This document shows positions 1 to 9,182 of a DNA stretch of 64,000 nucleotides, in pieces. The stretch covers positions 186,001-250,000 of the forward strand of contig CBDDLH010000012.1 of assembly GCA_965230565.1 (NCBI GenBank). The letters are read 5' to 3'. This DNA comes from BCD1 sp965230565 (GTDB taxonomy: Bacteria > Bacteroidota > Bacteroidia > Chitinophagales > Saprospiraceae). Numbering within the stretch: the first letter of the stretch is position 1; each line of letters opens with the position of its first letter. Under the pieces are notes generated by a model. The model did no database searches and had not been told where the DNA came from. It worked only from the letters and a program-made list of their open reading frames with translations. The translations under genes and the position numbers were made by a program.

Positions 1-2009
1 AACCTCCAGACCAATGTTCTGTCAGGAATATTTCCGGAAATGGACTTCCAGGATTTCCCTTTATTGGTACTCTTGAACAAATAAGGTTTGAAATCCCCTT
101 CTTTATGATTATCCAAAGCTACATAAACCACATTTTCATCAAACAAATCAGCCTTGATGTCATTGACAAATGCTCTTTCCGGAACACCCGGTAATTCAGT
201 TACCGCAATTTTTGTCCAATTGGCACCGCCATCTTCGGTTACCTGGATAATGCCGTCATCAGTTCCGGCGTAAATCAGCCCTTCTTTCACTGGAGATTCA
301 GCGAGTGATGTGATGGAATTATAGTTCGACATAGCATTAACATCCCATGGGTTATCCCAGCTTTGTTGTTTACCCATGATCGGTAAAGTTATCCTCTCTT
401 CATTCCTGGTCAGGTCTCCGGAAATAGCCGTCCAGCTATCCCCGCGATTTTCAGAACGCCACACTCGCTGTGAAGCAAAATACAATCGTTGAGCTTTATG
501 TGGACTCACCAATATCGGCGCATCCCAATTATACCGCTCAAAAGGGTCTCCTTCGCCTGGCTGAGGCTGAATGAATACCTGCTCGCCCGTTTTCAAATCT
601 ATTCTGTGAAGGCCTCCCTGCTGGGTTTCTGCATAAATGATATCCGGATTCCCCGGTTCAGTAGCGGATTGATGGCCATCGGCACCAAGTGTTTTGTACC
701 AGTCGCCATTAGTAATACCTCTTCTGTTATCTGTTCTTGATGGTCCGCCATGTGAACCATTATCCTGTGTACCTCCGTAAATATGATAAAAGGGCTTTCT
801 GTCATCTACCGCCACTTTATAATACTGGGTCAATGGTAGATTTGGAATGAACCTCCAGGTTTTGGCCAGATCAAAACTTTCATAAATTCCGGCATCTGTC
901 CCTACCAATAGGTAATCAGGATCATCAGCACGGAAAGCTATGGCATGATTATCCGAATGCTTATTGGATTCGTTAAGCCTGCGGAAGTTTTTACCCCCGT
1001 CATCAGAAACCTGAATACGAACATCCATCAAATACAGACGGTCAAACTCATGCGGACAGGCATAAAGTTCCTGGTAATAATGCGGTCCCGTTCCACCGGA
1101 TACGGTATTGGACATTTTTGTCCAGGAAGCACCTCCATTTTCAGAACGGTAAACACCTCCTTTTCTCCGGTCTAATTCAATAGCCGCATAAACTACATCT
1201 GGATTATGAGGTGAAACAGCAATACCTATTTTTCCCATATTAGACCTCGGCAACCCGGAAGTCAGTTTTTTCCAGGTATCGCCACCATCGGTACTTTTAT
1301 AAAGGGCTGTTCCGGGCCCTCCTCCCATGTAAGCAGCAACCGTTCTATGGCGTTGCCAGGTTGCAGCATACATCACATCAGGATTTCCCGGTTCTACCGC
1401 AATATCCGTAACGCCTACCCATTCATCGTCGCCAAGGACTTTGTTCCAGTTCTCTCCTCCGTCTGTGGTTTTGTACAGACCGCGGTCACCGCCACTGCTC
1501 CATAAAGGACCTTGTGATGCTACAAAAACCACATCGGAATTGCCCGGATGAACAAAAATTTCGGAAATGTGCTCGGAGTTTTTCAAACCGACATTTTTCC
1601 AGTTTTTTCCGTCGTTGGTGCTTTTATACACTCCATCTCCAAAGCCTACGTGACGACCACCAACGTTCTCTCCGGATCCTACCCAAATGGTGGAAGGATT
1701 ACTCGGGTCAATAGCCACACAACCTGTGGAATAAACAGGCTGACTATCAAAGATCGGATTCCAGGTAACTCCGGAATTTTCCGTTTTCCAAACACCACCG
1801 GAACCTACGGCTACATACCAAACGCTATTATCGTTCGGGTGAAGGGCAATATCTGCTATCCTGCCGGAAGTAAAAGCGGGTCCGACATTACGCATTTTTA
1901 TCCCCGAAAACATGGGCCCTTTTTTGTCTCCCTCAGGTTGGGCAATAAGGGAGAGACTCAACAAACCTAAAAGCAGGGTTGTAAAAATCTTGTTTTTCAT
2001 ACTATCCAT
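1..2009 (-). CDS. Secreted BNR-repeat / sortilin-like beta-propeller protein (3' end outside window)
   Basis: The reading frame stays open from the start codon to the left window edge, so about 670 N-terminal codons are present and the C-terminus is missing. After a signal peptide ending in LSLIAQ, the protein has many Asp-box (BNR) motifs of the form SxDxGxxW, such as KTENSGVTW, KSTNDGKNW, KTTDGGENW, KSTDGGDTW, RSENGGASW and ITEDGGANW. These are spaced as in VPS10/sortilin-type ten-bladed propellers, a family often annotated as glycosyl hydrolase in Bacteroidota although catalysis is rarely shown. It is probably exported to the periplasm or cell surface. Two in-frame ATGs exist, at 2009 and 2000; the second gives a cleaner signal peptide (MKNKIFTT...). 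The substrate cannot be told from sequence. Confidence 0.85.
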   Translation of the reverse strand, partial: MDSMKNKIFTTLLLGLLSLSLIAQPEGDKKGPMFSGIKMRNVGPAFTSGRIADIALHPNDNSVWYVAVGSGGVWKTENSGVTWNPIFDSQPVYSTGCVAIDPSNPSTIWVGSGENVGGRHVGFGDGVYKSTNDGKNWKNVGLKNSEHISEIFVHPGNSDVVFVASQGPLWSSGGDRGLYKTTDGGENWNKVLGDDEWVGVTDIAVEPGNPDVMYAATWQRHRTVAAYMGGGPGTALYKSTDGGDTWKKLTSGLPRSNMGKIGIAVSPHNPDVVYAAIELDRRKGGVYRSENGGASWTKMSNTVSGGTGPHYYQELYACPHEFDRLYLMDVRIQVSDDGGKNFRRLNESNKHSDNHAIAFRADDPDYLLVGTDAGIYESFDLAKTWRFIPNLPLTQYYKVAVDDRKPFYHIYGGTQDNGSHGGPSRTDNRRGITNGDWYKTLGADGHQSATEPGNPDIIYAETQQGGLHRIDLKTGEQVFIQPQPGEGDPFERYNWDAPILVSPHKAQRLYFASQRVWRSENRGDSWTAISGDLTRNEERITLPIMGKQQSWDNPWDVNAMSNYNSITSLAESPVKEGLIYAGTDDGIIQVTEDGGANWTKIAVTELPGVPERAFVNDIKADLFDENVVYVALDNHKEGDFKPYLFKSTNKGKSWKSISGNIPDRTLVWR

Positions 2010-2151
2010 ATTTTTGTAAAGTGAATAAGGCGAGCGCGTAAAGGCTAATTTAACAAATAATTGCTTTACGACTCTGCACTTTGAACAGAATAAAAACAAG
2101 AAAAGAAAGGAAAAGTTAAAACCTTTGATCAGGTTTAAGGAAAAGAAAAAA

Positions 2152-2190
2152 GGGCATGAATCCAATTCCTAAGATTCATGCCCTATTTTT
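2152..2190. terminator. Bidirectional intrinsic terminator
   Basis: A 10-bp perfect stem (gggcatgaat at 2152-2161 with attcatgccc at 2174-2183) is flanked by T-runs on both strands. It follows the stop of the T9SS protein on the minus strand and separates it from the BNR gene downstream. Confidence 0.85.
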
Positions 2191-2203
2191 TTTTATTGTA
2201 AAA

Positions 2204-4072
2204 TTATCTTTCGCCCGAAAATGTTTTATTTATTGAACCTTCAGTTCTGAAAACAATCGAATAAACTCCCCGAGGAAGATAACTGACATCCAAAGAAGTC
2301 TGTGACCCGGAAAGTGACTGAGCTCTAATGGCCAGTCCCGTATTATCATACAAATAAACATGGACCTTTTCAGGTGAAGCATAATCTCCTATATCAATAT
2401 TGAGGAAGTCGGTAGCCGGATTAGGATAAAGATTCAAGGCAGCCACCAGTTCCTGGTCTTCCGTAGAAACGATGGTTTCCACTACATTGATATACATGGT
2501 GTAAATCTCTTCACTGAAATCATCTCCATCAAATACCTTAAATAAGAAACTGTCATATGGTTCTCCAAGACCGTCATTCATCGGAACGTATGTCAACTGG
2601 TCAAGGTATTGAGCTTCAATAACCTGCCCGGTAGCCAAATTGGCACCATTCAGGTGGAGAATCCCAACAGAAGGTTTTTGAACAATCTGGATAGCAGCAA
2701 GGGTATCATCGAGGTCTATATCTGAAAAATTAAAATCAGCTGTTTCAAAGCTATACGGAGTTTCTTCTAAAGTATAAACAGCATTATCGGCTGCAGTAGG
2801 AGCTGCATTGGGTTCACCAAACCAATATAAAGTGTTGTTGTAATTAAAATCCCTGAAGGAGAAAAAGTTGATCTTATCTCCTGAAAGATCCATGGCAAAT
2901 TCGAAATAATTGAAAGCATCCTGCCCGTCAGGAATAGGCATCTGAATTAACTCAGTTCCATCATAAAAGAAGAGGAAGGAATAAAAGCCGGGATCGTAAA
3001 AAGAAACAAACGCTCCGTCCTCATTGTCTGTAAAAAAGGTGCTATAAGTAAATCCGAAAGGTGGATCAACAACCGTCAGATCTACTCCGTCATACACACC
3101 CATCTTGTAGACGTATGTCAAACTTTCTATATAAACAGGATACAATGCGGACTCAGAAAACCCGGAACCATATCCCAGATAATGTCCGGCGGGGTTTGGA
3201 GTTTCAATCCAATCGTCACCGTCCAGCTCAAATAGAATCCCCTCATAATTCTGATCATCAAACCTGAAAAATAAATTACCATCCAACTCGCCTATATAAG
3301 AAACCCCCATCACCCAATCAGGTAAATCCAATTGCTCAAAATTGGTCCCGTCAAAAGTGTAAACCACGTTATTAAAATTCTGATCATACAGACTCAGATA
3401 AATATATTCCTCAGAAGTAGCAATGGCCCAGGGGTTGGAAGTCCCTTCCGGCAAAGTAACTTCCTGGAAAGTGTTTCCGTCAAAACTGTAGAAATAACTG
3501 TTCCAGAATTCATCATTGAGGGTGACATACATAATTCCATTGGCCTGACCAATACTATTACCAAAAAAATAACCTTCCGGTAAAGGCACATCTTCTACCA
3601 CATCATCATTGATGACCTTTAGAGAATACAGAAAGTTGAAAAAATTGTAATAAGTGATATAAACCTGGTCCTCATAAGTGAAGGCATAATATCCTAATTC
3701 TTCGTCAGGAAAATCAGCCTGGATCTCAGAAAATTCCCCTTCCTGAAAGGACATTATTACATTGTTGTACAATTCATCATAAAAGGTAAGGTAAAAGGTA
3801 TTATCCAACTGAGCAAGTGACCAGTTAAACATAAACCCCTCCGGTGATTCTATCTCTGTCAAAACATCTCCGTCAAAGGAATGAAAGCTGCGATTATAAT
3901 TTAGATCACGATAAGTGAGGAATGCCACTTCATCGTAATGACCTACATAACCATCATAATACTTATCGGCAGGATTGGGTACCTCAGTAAAAATAAAATC
4001 CTGGGCATTTACACCCGTTGTTCCAATAAGCGTGATAATAAAAAAGGAAAGTATAGGTATAATTCTTTTCAT
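2204..4072 (-). CDS. Secreted T9SS-sorted protein with repeated beta-propeller-like blades
   Basis: This 622-residue protein has a signal peptide (about residues 1-23, ending VNAQ). Roughly 380 residues of irregular repeats follow, each of the type 'Y-SFDG--F-E-LP-G', resembling propeller blades. A cadherin-like segment (about 430-530) contains motifs such as NFSDID and GQVIEAQ, and the last ~75 residues form a type IX secretion C-terminal domain with LYPNPATDFLNI and GVYSIVF. By family knowledge the CTD directs export through the T9SS and anchoring to, or release from, the outer membrane. The repeats carry no recognisable catalytic motif, so an adhesin or structural role is possible but unproven. 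It looks monocistronic, with its own upstream palindromes and downstream terminator. Confidence 0.8.
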   Translation of the reverse strand: MKRIIPILSFFIITLIGTTGVNAQDFIFTEVPNPADKYYDGYVGHYDEVAFLTYRDLNYNRSFHSFDGDVLTEIESPEGFMFNWSLAQLDNTFYLTFYDELYNNVIMSFQEGEFSEIQADFPDEELGYYAFTYEDQVYITYYNFFNFLYSLKVINDDVVEDVPLPEGYFFGNSIGQANGIMYVTLNDEFWNSYFYSFDGNTFQEVTLPEGTSNPWAIATSEEYIYLSLYDQNFNNVVYTFDGTNFEQLDLPDWVMGVSYIGELDGNLFFRFDDQNYEGILFELDGDDWIETPNPAGHYLGYGSGFSESALYPVYIESLTYVYKMGVYDGVDLTVVDPPFGFTYSTFFTDNEDGAFVSFYDPGFYSFLFFYDGTELIQMPIPDGQDAFNYFEFAMDLSGDKINFFSFRDFNYNNTLYWFGEPNAAPTAADNAVYTLEETPYSFETADFNFSDIDLDDTLAAIQIVQKPSVGILHLNGANLATGQVIEAQYLDQLTYVPMNDGLGEPYDSFLFKVFDGDDFSEEIYTMYINVVETIVSTEDQELVAALNLYPNPATDFLNIDIGDYASPEKVHVYLYDNTGLAIRAQSLSGSQTSLDVSYLPRGVYSIVFRTEGSINKTFSGER

Positions 4073-4092
4073 AGATCAAAGGTTTAGGTTGA

Positions 4093-4146
4093 AAAAGCGC
4101 TTTAGCGATTGCTTACAAAAATACACAATCCATCTAAAGCGCTTTT
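4093..4146. promoter_or_regulatory. Two self-palindromic AAAGCGCTTT sites forming a 13-bp inverted repeat
   Basis: aaaagcgctttag (4093-4105) and ctaaagcgctttt (4134-4146) are perfect reverse complements, and each holds the 10-bp palindrome AAAGCGCTTT. Their centres are 41 bp apart, close to four helical turns, just upstream of the T9SS gene starting at 4072 and downstream of the hydrolase stop. They could be a double operator or a hairpin ending the hydrolase transcript; the T-tract on the minus strand is weak. Confidence 0.45.
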
Positions 4147-4217
4147 GTGTTGTAGGTTTTTTAAATGTCTATTTCATTACAAACTACCAGACTTAACACC
4201 TGTTGAATACGACTTCA

Positions 4218-5720
4218 TCAGGCATTTAACCACTTGAAAATCTGTTTATTGACAATATCGTCCGTAAAATAATTCAGGTGGTTAATGTCGGCTTCCAATT
4301 CAAACTTAACTTGTCTGTCCTGAGGAATAGGAAAACCTCCTGTTGCCGCTCCGGCATCAAAACTACCCATTGTTGGTACTACCATATCATTATTTTCTCC
4401 AAAAACTTTCGCCAGCACTTTCATCAGAACTTTCTTTCCAAAGCGGACTAAAAGTTTTTCATCATAAGGCACATAATTGGATCCGATGGAGAAATACTGA
4501 GTCGAAATGGCCGGAGTACTGTTCAGTCTTTTAATATAATCTCCCTTAGGCTGCATGGCCTGAAGCCCCGGAATCGAAGCAACCGCCCCGCCCCCAACTA
4601 CTTTGATAAAAGTAATAAGGCTTTCCAGGATTACCGTGGCTGTATTGTCAGGAAGGTTAGTCAACAAATTGGTGTAGGAATCGATCAGTTTGATCCAGTT
4701 GTCTTTATCGGTAAGGATGGTGCCCTGATGAGGTGTACCCACAAATACTGTTTTGTTCACCTGAATCTTGTGGTCTTTGGCATCGAGTTTATCGAGCCTT
4801 TCCGCAATTTCACGAGCTACTAATCCCCCGCGACTGTGGGTGACCATATCGATATTCAGGTCAGCTCCTTCGGGTTTCATTTTGAGGAACTCTTTGACAT
4901 TATCGCTTGGAAAATGATGTAAACTTGGATGGTTAAAAGCAAAAACCCTGCCTTCATAGAAATCATTGATCTGGTTCATCCAGTCACTTTTGATCAGTCC
5001 TTCGAAAGCTGCCTGCCAGGTGGAGAAAGTACCATGAACCAAAAGCAAAGAGCGCTTCCCGGCAATCTTATCCCAATCCATTTCCAATCCGTCCAGGTTA
5101 CCTGGAGCTACCATATTCAACCCGTATGGGCGGTTCTTATTTTCCCAGGCTTTCACAAGGGCCAGGGCACCAAGTTCGATCAGGTCATCAGCCAGCCAGG
5201 CAAATACTTTCACCAGTCTTCTTATTCCCTTAGTAATAACTCCTCTTACATTGGAATCTGAATCATCCACTGCATCAGCACCCTTCCTGGGCAACATGAA
5301 GTTGAACTTTTCATCATCATGCTCTTCAGGAAATACCCAGCGACTTTCGCCATTTTCATCTGTATGAAGAACGGCGCACATCATGTTTTTTCTGGTTTTT
5401 GGTGTACTCAATACCATCGCCGGCTCACCTTTATCAGTAGTCCGGGTAATTCCGGCAGCCCGTGTGGTACTTTCGTCAGCTCCTTCATACTCATCCTTTT
5501 GTATTTCAATTTCAAACTGGTTGAAAAGAATGACATCAGTTGAAGCTACTGATGCCATCAGTTTTTTGTGCATTTTATCTTCCACTCCCGGGCCGCGGGT
5601 GGCTGTTTCCTTGGTGTCCATTTCTTTGATGGCACCATACATTCCCGGTGCATGAATTGAAAAACCGGATGCTGATGAAATTTGAACAGGTTCGCTGCTG
5701 CCGCTTAATTTGATTTCCAT
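4218..5720 (-). CDS. Alpha/beta-hydrolase (lipase/esterase-like), partner of the CHAT protease gene
   Basis: A 500-residue protein with an alpha/beta-hydrolase domain over the C-terminal half. LLLVHGTFSTW (about 225-235) is the oxyanion-hole strand, the nucleophile elbow is THSRGG with Ser296, and likely acid and base are Asp445 (NNDMVVPT) and His481 (INHLNYF), giving a complete Ser-Asp-His triad. VFVGTPHQGT (325-334) is typical of PGAP1/lipase-like serine esterases. The N-terminal ~200 residues are not recognised and lack a signal peptide, so the protein is probably cytoplasmic. It lies 209 bp downstream of the CHAT gene on the same strand, which suggests a joint function. The real substrate (lipid, ester or thioester) is unknown. 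No membrane-spanning signal peptide is visible, so I infer action inside the cell. Confidence 0.75.
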   Translation of the reverse strand: MEIKLSGSSEPVQISSASGFSIHAPGMYGAIKEMDTKETATRGPGVEDKMHKKLMASVASTDVILFNQFEIEIQKDEYEGADESTTRAAGITRTTDKGEPAMVLSTPKTRKNMMCAVLHTDENGESRWVFPEEHDDEKFNFMLPRKGADAVDDSDSNVRGVITKGIRRLVKVFAWLADDLIELGALALVKAWENKNRPYGLNMVAPGNLDGLEMDWDKIAGKRSLLLVHGTFSTWQAAFEGLIKSDWMNQINDFYEGRVFAFNHPSLHHFPSDNVKEFLKMKPEGADLNIDMVTHSRGGLVAREIAERLDKLDAKDHKIQVNKTVFVGTPHQGTILTDKDNWIKLIDSYTNLLTNLPDNTATVILESLITFIKVVGGGAVASIPGLQAMQPKGDYIKRLNSTPAISTQYFSIGSNYVPYDEKLLVRFGKKVLMKVLAKVFGENNDMVVPTMGSFDAGAATGGFPIPQDRQVKFELEADINHLNYFTDDIVNKQIFKWLNA

Positions 5721-5763
5721 GATGTTATTTTTAATGAAGTTTTTTTTGATTTAACCTTTAATG

Positions 5764-5913
5764 TACCTCGCTGGCGGGGTCGGTTTTAAGTTGTAAAGTG
5801 GAACTTTTTGACTTAAAATCGGGGGCGGAACTTCTTCCAGCAGGTAATCCACCTCCGGATCACCATGTGAAAAGTCACCTTTTCTCCATTGATCCGACCC
5901 CGCCAGCGAGGTA
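5764..5913. repeat. 150-bp element bounded by a perfect 20-bp inverted repeat
   Basis: The 20 bases at 5764-5783 (tacctcgctggcggggtcgg) recur as exact reverse complement at 5894-5913. The interior has smaller symmetries: ttttaagt (5784-5791) with acttaaaa (5811-5818), and a near-palindrome around 5843-5864. The ends are much more GC-rich than the surroundings. No open reading frame is inside. It sits between the CHAT and hydrolase genes and could be a MITE/REP-like repeat, a transcript-processing hairpin, or an attenuator. It lacks the core sites of an integron attC. Confidence 0.7.
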
Positions 5914-5929
5914 AATTACAATTCCCACA

Positions 5930-7870
5930 TTACTTATTATATTCCAAGGTCAACCCCGGATTACCATAAAACAGGTATGCCAGAGGCGTAAGAGATTCTT
6001 TATAATCGTAATTTTTCCTGAGCTCTAACAACACCTCTGCCACAGGCCGTTTTTTATTCAAAACCTCTTCATAAAATTGTTCCGCAAATACCCGTGCGTG
6101 GGTATCGTGAACTTCCCATAAAGGAGCGACAAACCCCAACATTCCTTTTTTCAACAACACTCCCGGAAAACCACTGGCCTGCCCTAAAGAGGCACCGGCC
6201 GTCCCAACCTGACATGCATTGAGAAACATAAATGAAATCGGCGGAACATCCCCGCAATTATACACCCCGATCATTGCGTTGGGACTCAAATCTCCATCTT
6301 CAACAATTATCTTTTGTTCGTTATGAGTCGGATCACTATACCCGTGCAAAGCCATGTGCAAGGCATGACCTATTATAGGAGGTGTGATTTCCGTCATATC
6401 GAGAATTTCATCTTTTTTAGCCTCCACAATGGTCGCCTTGAAATGGTCTCTCAAAAACTCCTTTTCCTTGATCGCTTCTTCCAATGGTTTTACAGGAGAC
6501 GTAAAAGGATAATCCGCTGCTATGGCTGTCAACCTGCCCACTGTTAAGCCGGTAGGAGGAGGAGTAACTACCCGCTGATGCAACCACCATCTTCCAAGGA
6601 TGGCCTGGGTACCCAGGAAATCAGGAGCATTACTATCGATAGAGAATTTATTGGAATAGGCCAGTTCCCATGGTATATACGGTTCATCTGTCCATATCAG
6701 AATACTCGGAGCATTACCTTTTTTATTGCTGACTGCTTTATAAACATCAAAAAATGCCTCCGGAATTAAATCTGCTATGGATTGACCCAAAGTGATCAAC
6801 GCATTACGCGCAATTCGCGATTTATAATCTTCTTTTTTAAGCTCAACCCCTAATACTTTGGCAAAACTTTTAGCGTCATCGTAAGAGACTTTTGCACTTT
6901 CGTCGCTCTCAGGATTGGGAGAAGTTATATGCCAGAGTAATTGTTTGTCCGCTTCGTCTTTTTTGATGGTAACTGTTATGTCAACTTTACCTTCCTGATT
7001 CAAAACGCCCTCCAGATTCATGCTGCATCCTTCTTCTTCAGGATCTGGTTTGGCGGCATCGTCCAGAGCTGCTCCTATTTTGATATTTCTTCTGGCTGTT
7101 CCTACCGGCTGGAATTTATAAAAATAGGTGGCGATCAAATTCACTTCTGATGCCCCGGGATTGACTTTAGCCTCAAATACTGTTTGTGCATCAGCATGTA
7201 AGGCTAAAGGTTTCATTTCACTATTGGAAATAGTGGCACCAATAGCCATTAGAGACACCATTACCGGTTCAGAAGTAGGTTTATCTATCGTAACTTTTTT
7301 TACATCAAGTAAGGTTGTATCCAATTCACTGCTGAATCCAACATAAACCTTGAATTCCTGACCTGCTTCCAGCTTTCCGGGATCACTAATGGAGGGATAA
7401 GCTTCAAATGGTTCATCCTTTTCAGGTTCCGCTCCCTTTGTATTTCCGGTTATTTTGGGACTTACCGGTGGTACCCAAAATCCATCATCATCTCCGTTTT
7501 CAGGAGGCGATGATTCCTCCATGGCTTCTTCCGGCGGTATTACATAACCGACCGGCTTTGCATCCATCAAAACGACATAAAGCTCATCCGGATACAGCAT
7601 ATCAACTGATTCCTCAGATGTAATGGTTTCATTAGACCCACTTTCGTGTAAATCCAGGGCAATGGTCAGGATCACATCCCCTTTAACATATTCAAGTCGG
7701 TCAATTAATTGATTGCTGGAAAATAGATAATGATAGATTTCACTGCCCTCCTTTCGCTCAATAATAACGAAACTGGCATATGAATTTTCAAGCTTTTTTA
7801 AGGCCTGGCTTGCAGTGAGACTTGCATCGAGTAAGATGAAGTCATCCAACGTGATCTCCTTTACGAGCAT
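5930..7870 (-). CDS. CHAT-domain caspase-like protease with CBS-like N-terminus
   Basis: The C-terminal third (about 380-646) is a CHAT peptidase domain of clan CD. The catalytic His is His509 in HMALHG and the catalytic Cys is Cys553 in FLNACQVG, followed by the conserved GFPGVLLKKGMLGFVAPLW and a C-terminal FYGNPGL. The first ~110 residues read like a divergent CBS-type fold. A low-complexity Pro/Glu linker (112-160) follows, then a beta-rich segment (165-265) of unknown family. No signal peptide, so cytoplasmic. CHAT proteases in bacteria are often triggered effectors in defence or programmed-death systems (for example TPR-CHAT/Craspase and gasdermin-activating proteases). Here the gene pairs with a downstream serine hydrolase. 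Whether this pair is a defence module is inference. Confidence 0.85.
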   Translation of the reverse strand: MLVKEITLDDFILLDASLTASQALKKLENSYASFVIIERKEGSEIYHYLFSSNQLIDRLEYVKGDVILTIALDLHESGSNETITSEESVDMLYPDELYVVLMDAKPVGYVIPPEEAMEESSPPENGDDDGFWVPPVSPKITGNTKGAEPEKDEPFEAYPSISDPGKLEAGQEFKVYVGFSSELDTTLLDVKKVTIDKPTSEPVMVSLMAIGATISNSEMKPLALHADAQTVFEAKVNPGASEVNLIATYFYKFQPVGTARRNIKIGAALDDAAKPDPEEEGCSMNLEGVLNQEGKVDITVTIKKDEADKQLLWHITSPNPESDESAKVSYDDAKSFAKVLGVELKKEDYKSRIARNALITLGQSIADLIPEAFFDVYKAVSNKKGNAPSILIWTDEPYIPWELAYSNKFSIDSNAPDFLGTQAILGRWWLHQRVVTPPPTGLTVGRLTAIAADYPFTSPVKPLEEAIKEKEFLRDHFKATIVEAKKDEILDMTEITPPIIGHALHMALHGYSDPTHNEQKIIVEDGDLSPNAMIGVYNCGDVPPISFMFLNACQVGTAGASLGQASGFPGVLLKKGMLGFVAPLWEVHDTHARVFAEQFYEEVLNKKRPVAEVLLELRKNYDYKESLTPLAYLFYGNPGLTLEYNK

Positions 7871-8086
7871 AGGCGTTTTGGTTTTCCAAAGAAGTGAATG
7901 TGCAATTTAAGCAATTTCAGAGGAAAAGGAAAGAGGGAAAAGAAAGTGGTATATAGATTTGAAGATGGGCAGATGGAGTCAATGCGAATAAAAACCAGAA
8001 TTCAAAAATTGCCTTTCGTTTATCCACTATTATATGAAGTAGCAAATATGAATATATCCTGTATTGATTCAAAAATTTCTAATTTT

Positions 8087-8128
8087 TAACCGCAAGGAGC
8101 GCAAGGATGTCGCAAAGTGCGCAATGTA
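8087..8128. repeat. Copy 1 of a dispersed GCAAGG-type repeat
   Basis: A run of cgcaagg/cgcaaag units lies in the 391-bp gap 7871-8261. A second copy with the same layout is at 22227-22268, also between two minus-strand genes. Apart from this repeat and the hairpin at 8168-8217 I see nothing gene-like in the gap. Confidence 0.6.
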
Positions 8129-8167
8129 ATCATCCCATATTAAAAATAATTTTTCTGAAAACACTTT

Positions 8168-8217
8168 ATTCCCTGTTCAATATTCCTTAAAAATCAGCAG
8201 AATATTGAACAGGGAAT
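8168..8217 (-). terminator. 18-bp perfect hairpin downstream of the TraB/GumN gene
   Basis: attccctgttcaatattc (8168-8185) pairs perfectly with 8200-8217 across a 14-nt loop. It lies 45-95 bp past the stop at 8262 and is a plausible terminator, although the T-run after it on the minus strand is short. Confidence 0.55.
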
Positions 8218-8261
8218 TTCGATTAACGATTTTAAAAGTCGACCGGTTAAACAAATTATTA

Positions 8262-9182
8262 TTAATCCATCACCGGGGTAACCTTATAACCGGCACCTCT
8301 AAGTAATGCTATAACCCCTTCTTCACCGCCAAGGTGTCCTGCTCCAACGGCGAAGAAAATTTGTTTTTGCCCCATCATTTCTCCCATTACCGGAATCCAG
8401 TTGCGGTTACGGTCAACGAGTAAAACGTCTTCATAACCTTTTACGCCAAGTGTTTCATCGTCCATCATTTCCTGCATGCCCTGGATGTCCTGGTCTTTAT
8501 ACATTTGAACCATTTGCTGTAATTGATCCATAGAAGATGTGTCCTGACCGGATTTAATACCCTGTACCAGCATATCTGCCTGTACCTGATAAGGGATTTT
8601 ATCAAATACGCTCATTTGATATTCTGCTGTTTCCAATCCGCCAATTTCTTTTTCCTGCTCCTGCGCCAACGCATAGAGTTCCATTTCGTAAGACACAATC
8701 TCACTGTCATCTCCCATATCAAAACTTCCCATGGCTTCTGGGTCGAGCATGGTTAGGAACATCGGTTTCATTTTCTCCAGGAATGACATTGGCAGCGGCA
8801 AGGCACTTTTTTTGAAATGATCAGTTACCACCTGGTAATCTTCTTCCGACAATAAGTCCTGAAGGGTAGTATCGTTTTTCATGAACATTTTCATAACCAG
8901 TGGAAGCATTGCTGACATATCGGTCATGTCGTCCATATTGATCTCAAAAGTAATCATGGATGAATTATCCAGGGCTGTCTTTACACTTTCCCGGAGAATA
9001 TAATCATCCTTTCCTATCATGTGTATGGTGCCAAATAGATAGGAAGGCGTTTCCATTTCATTTCCATCAATTTTCCATAACAACGCTTTTTCTGTCGGCA
9101 CATGGTCTACGGCCTTCTGGGCTTGAAGCCCGAAGGTAACCACCACTATGGAAATTAAGAGTAATACAATCTTCTTCTGCAT
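8262..9182 (-). CDS. TraB/GumN family protein, exported
   Basis: A 306-residue protein with a signal peptide ending FGLQAQ, then the family signature near the start (LLWKIDGN...SYLFGTIHMIG, about 35-58) and the conserved C-terminal FFAVGAGHLGGEEGVIALLRGAGYKV. This matches PF01963 (TraB/PrgY/GumN), a Tiki-like fold in which the GTxH and GxxH motifs are thought to form a metal-dependent hydrolase site. Residues 60-230 are rich in Met and acidic residues, as is usual in bacteroidotal members. The substrate is unknown and the signal peptide places it in the periplasm. It is a single gene with a downstream hairpin. The 9183-9448 gap upstream contains AT-rich sequence with 'ggaaaattgg' direct repeats near 9350-9376 and no gene. 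Confidence 0.85.
   Translation of the reverse strand: MQKKIVLLLISIVVVTFGLQAQKAVDHVPTEKALLWKIDGNEMETPSYLFGTIHMIGKDDYILRESVKTALDNSSMITFEINMDDMTDMSAMLPLVMKMFMKNDTTLQDLLSEEDYQVVTDHFKKSALPLPMSFLEKMKPMFLTMLDPEAMGSFDMGDDSEIVSYEMELYALAQEQEKEIGGLETAEYQMSVFDKIPYQVQADMLVQGIKSGQDTSSMDQLQQMVQMYKDQDIQGMQEMMDDETLGVKGYEDVLLVDRNRNWIPVMGEMMGQKQIFFAVGAGHLGGEEGVIALLRGAGYKVTPVMD

Noticed and set aside
5764..5913. Integron attC site or IS end
   Set aside because: No GTTRRRY core sites, no transposase or integrase, no cassette-like gene order.
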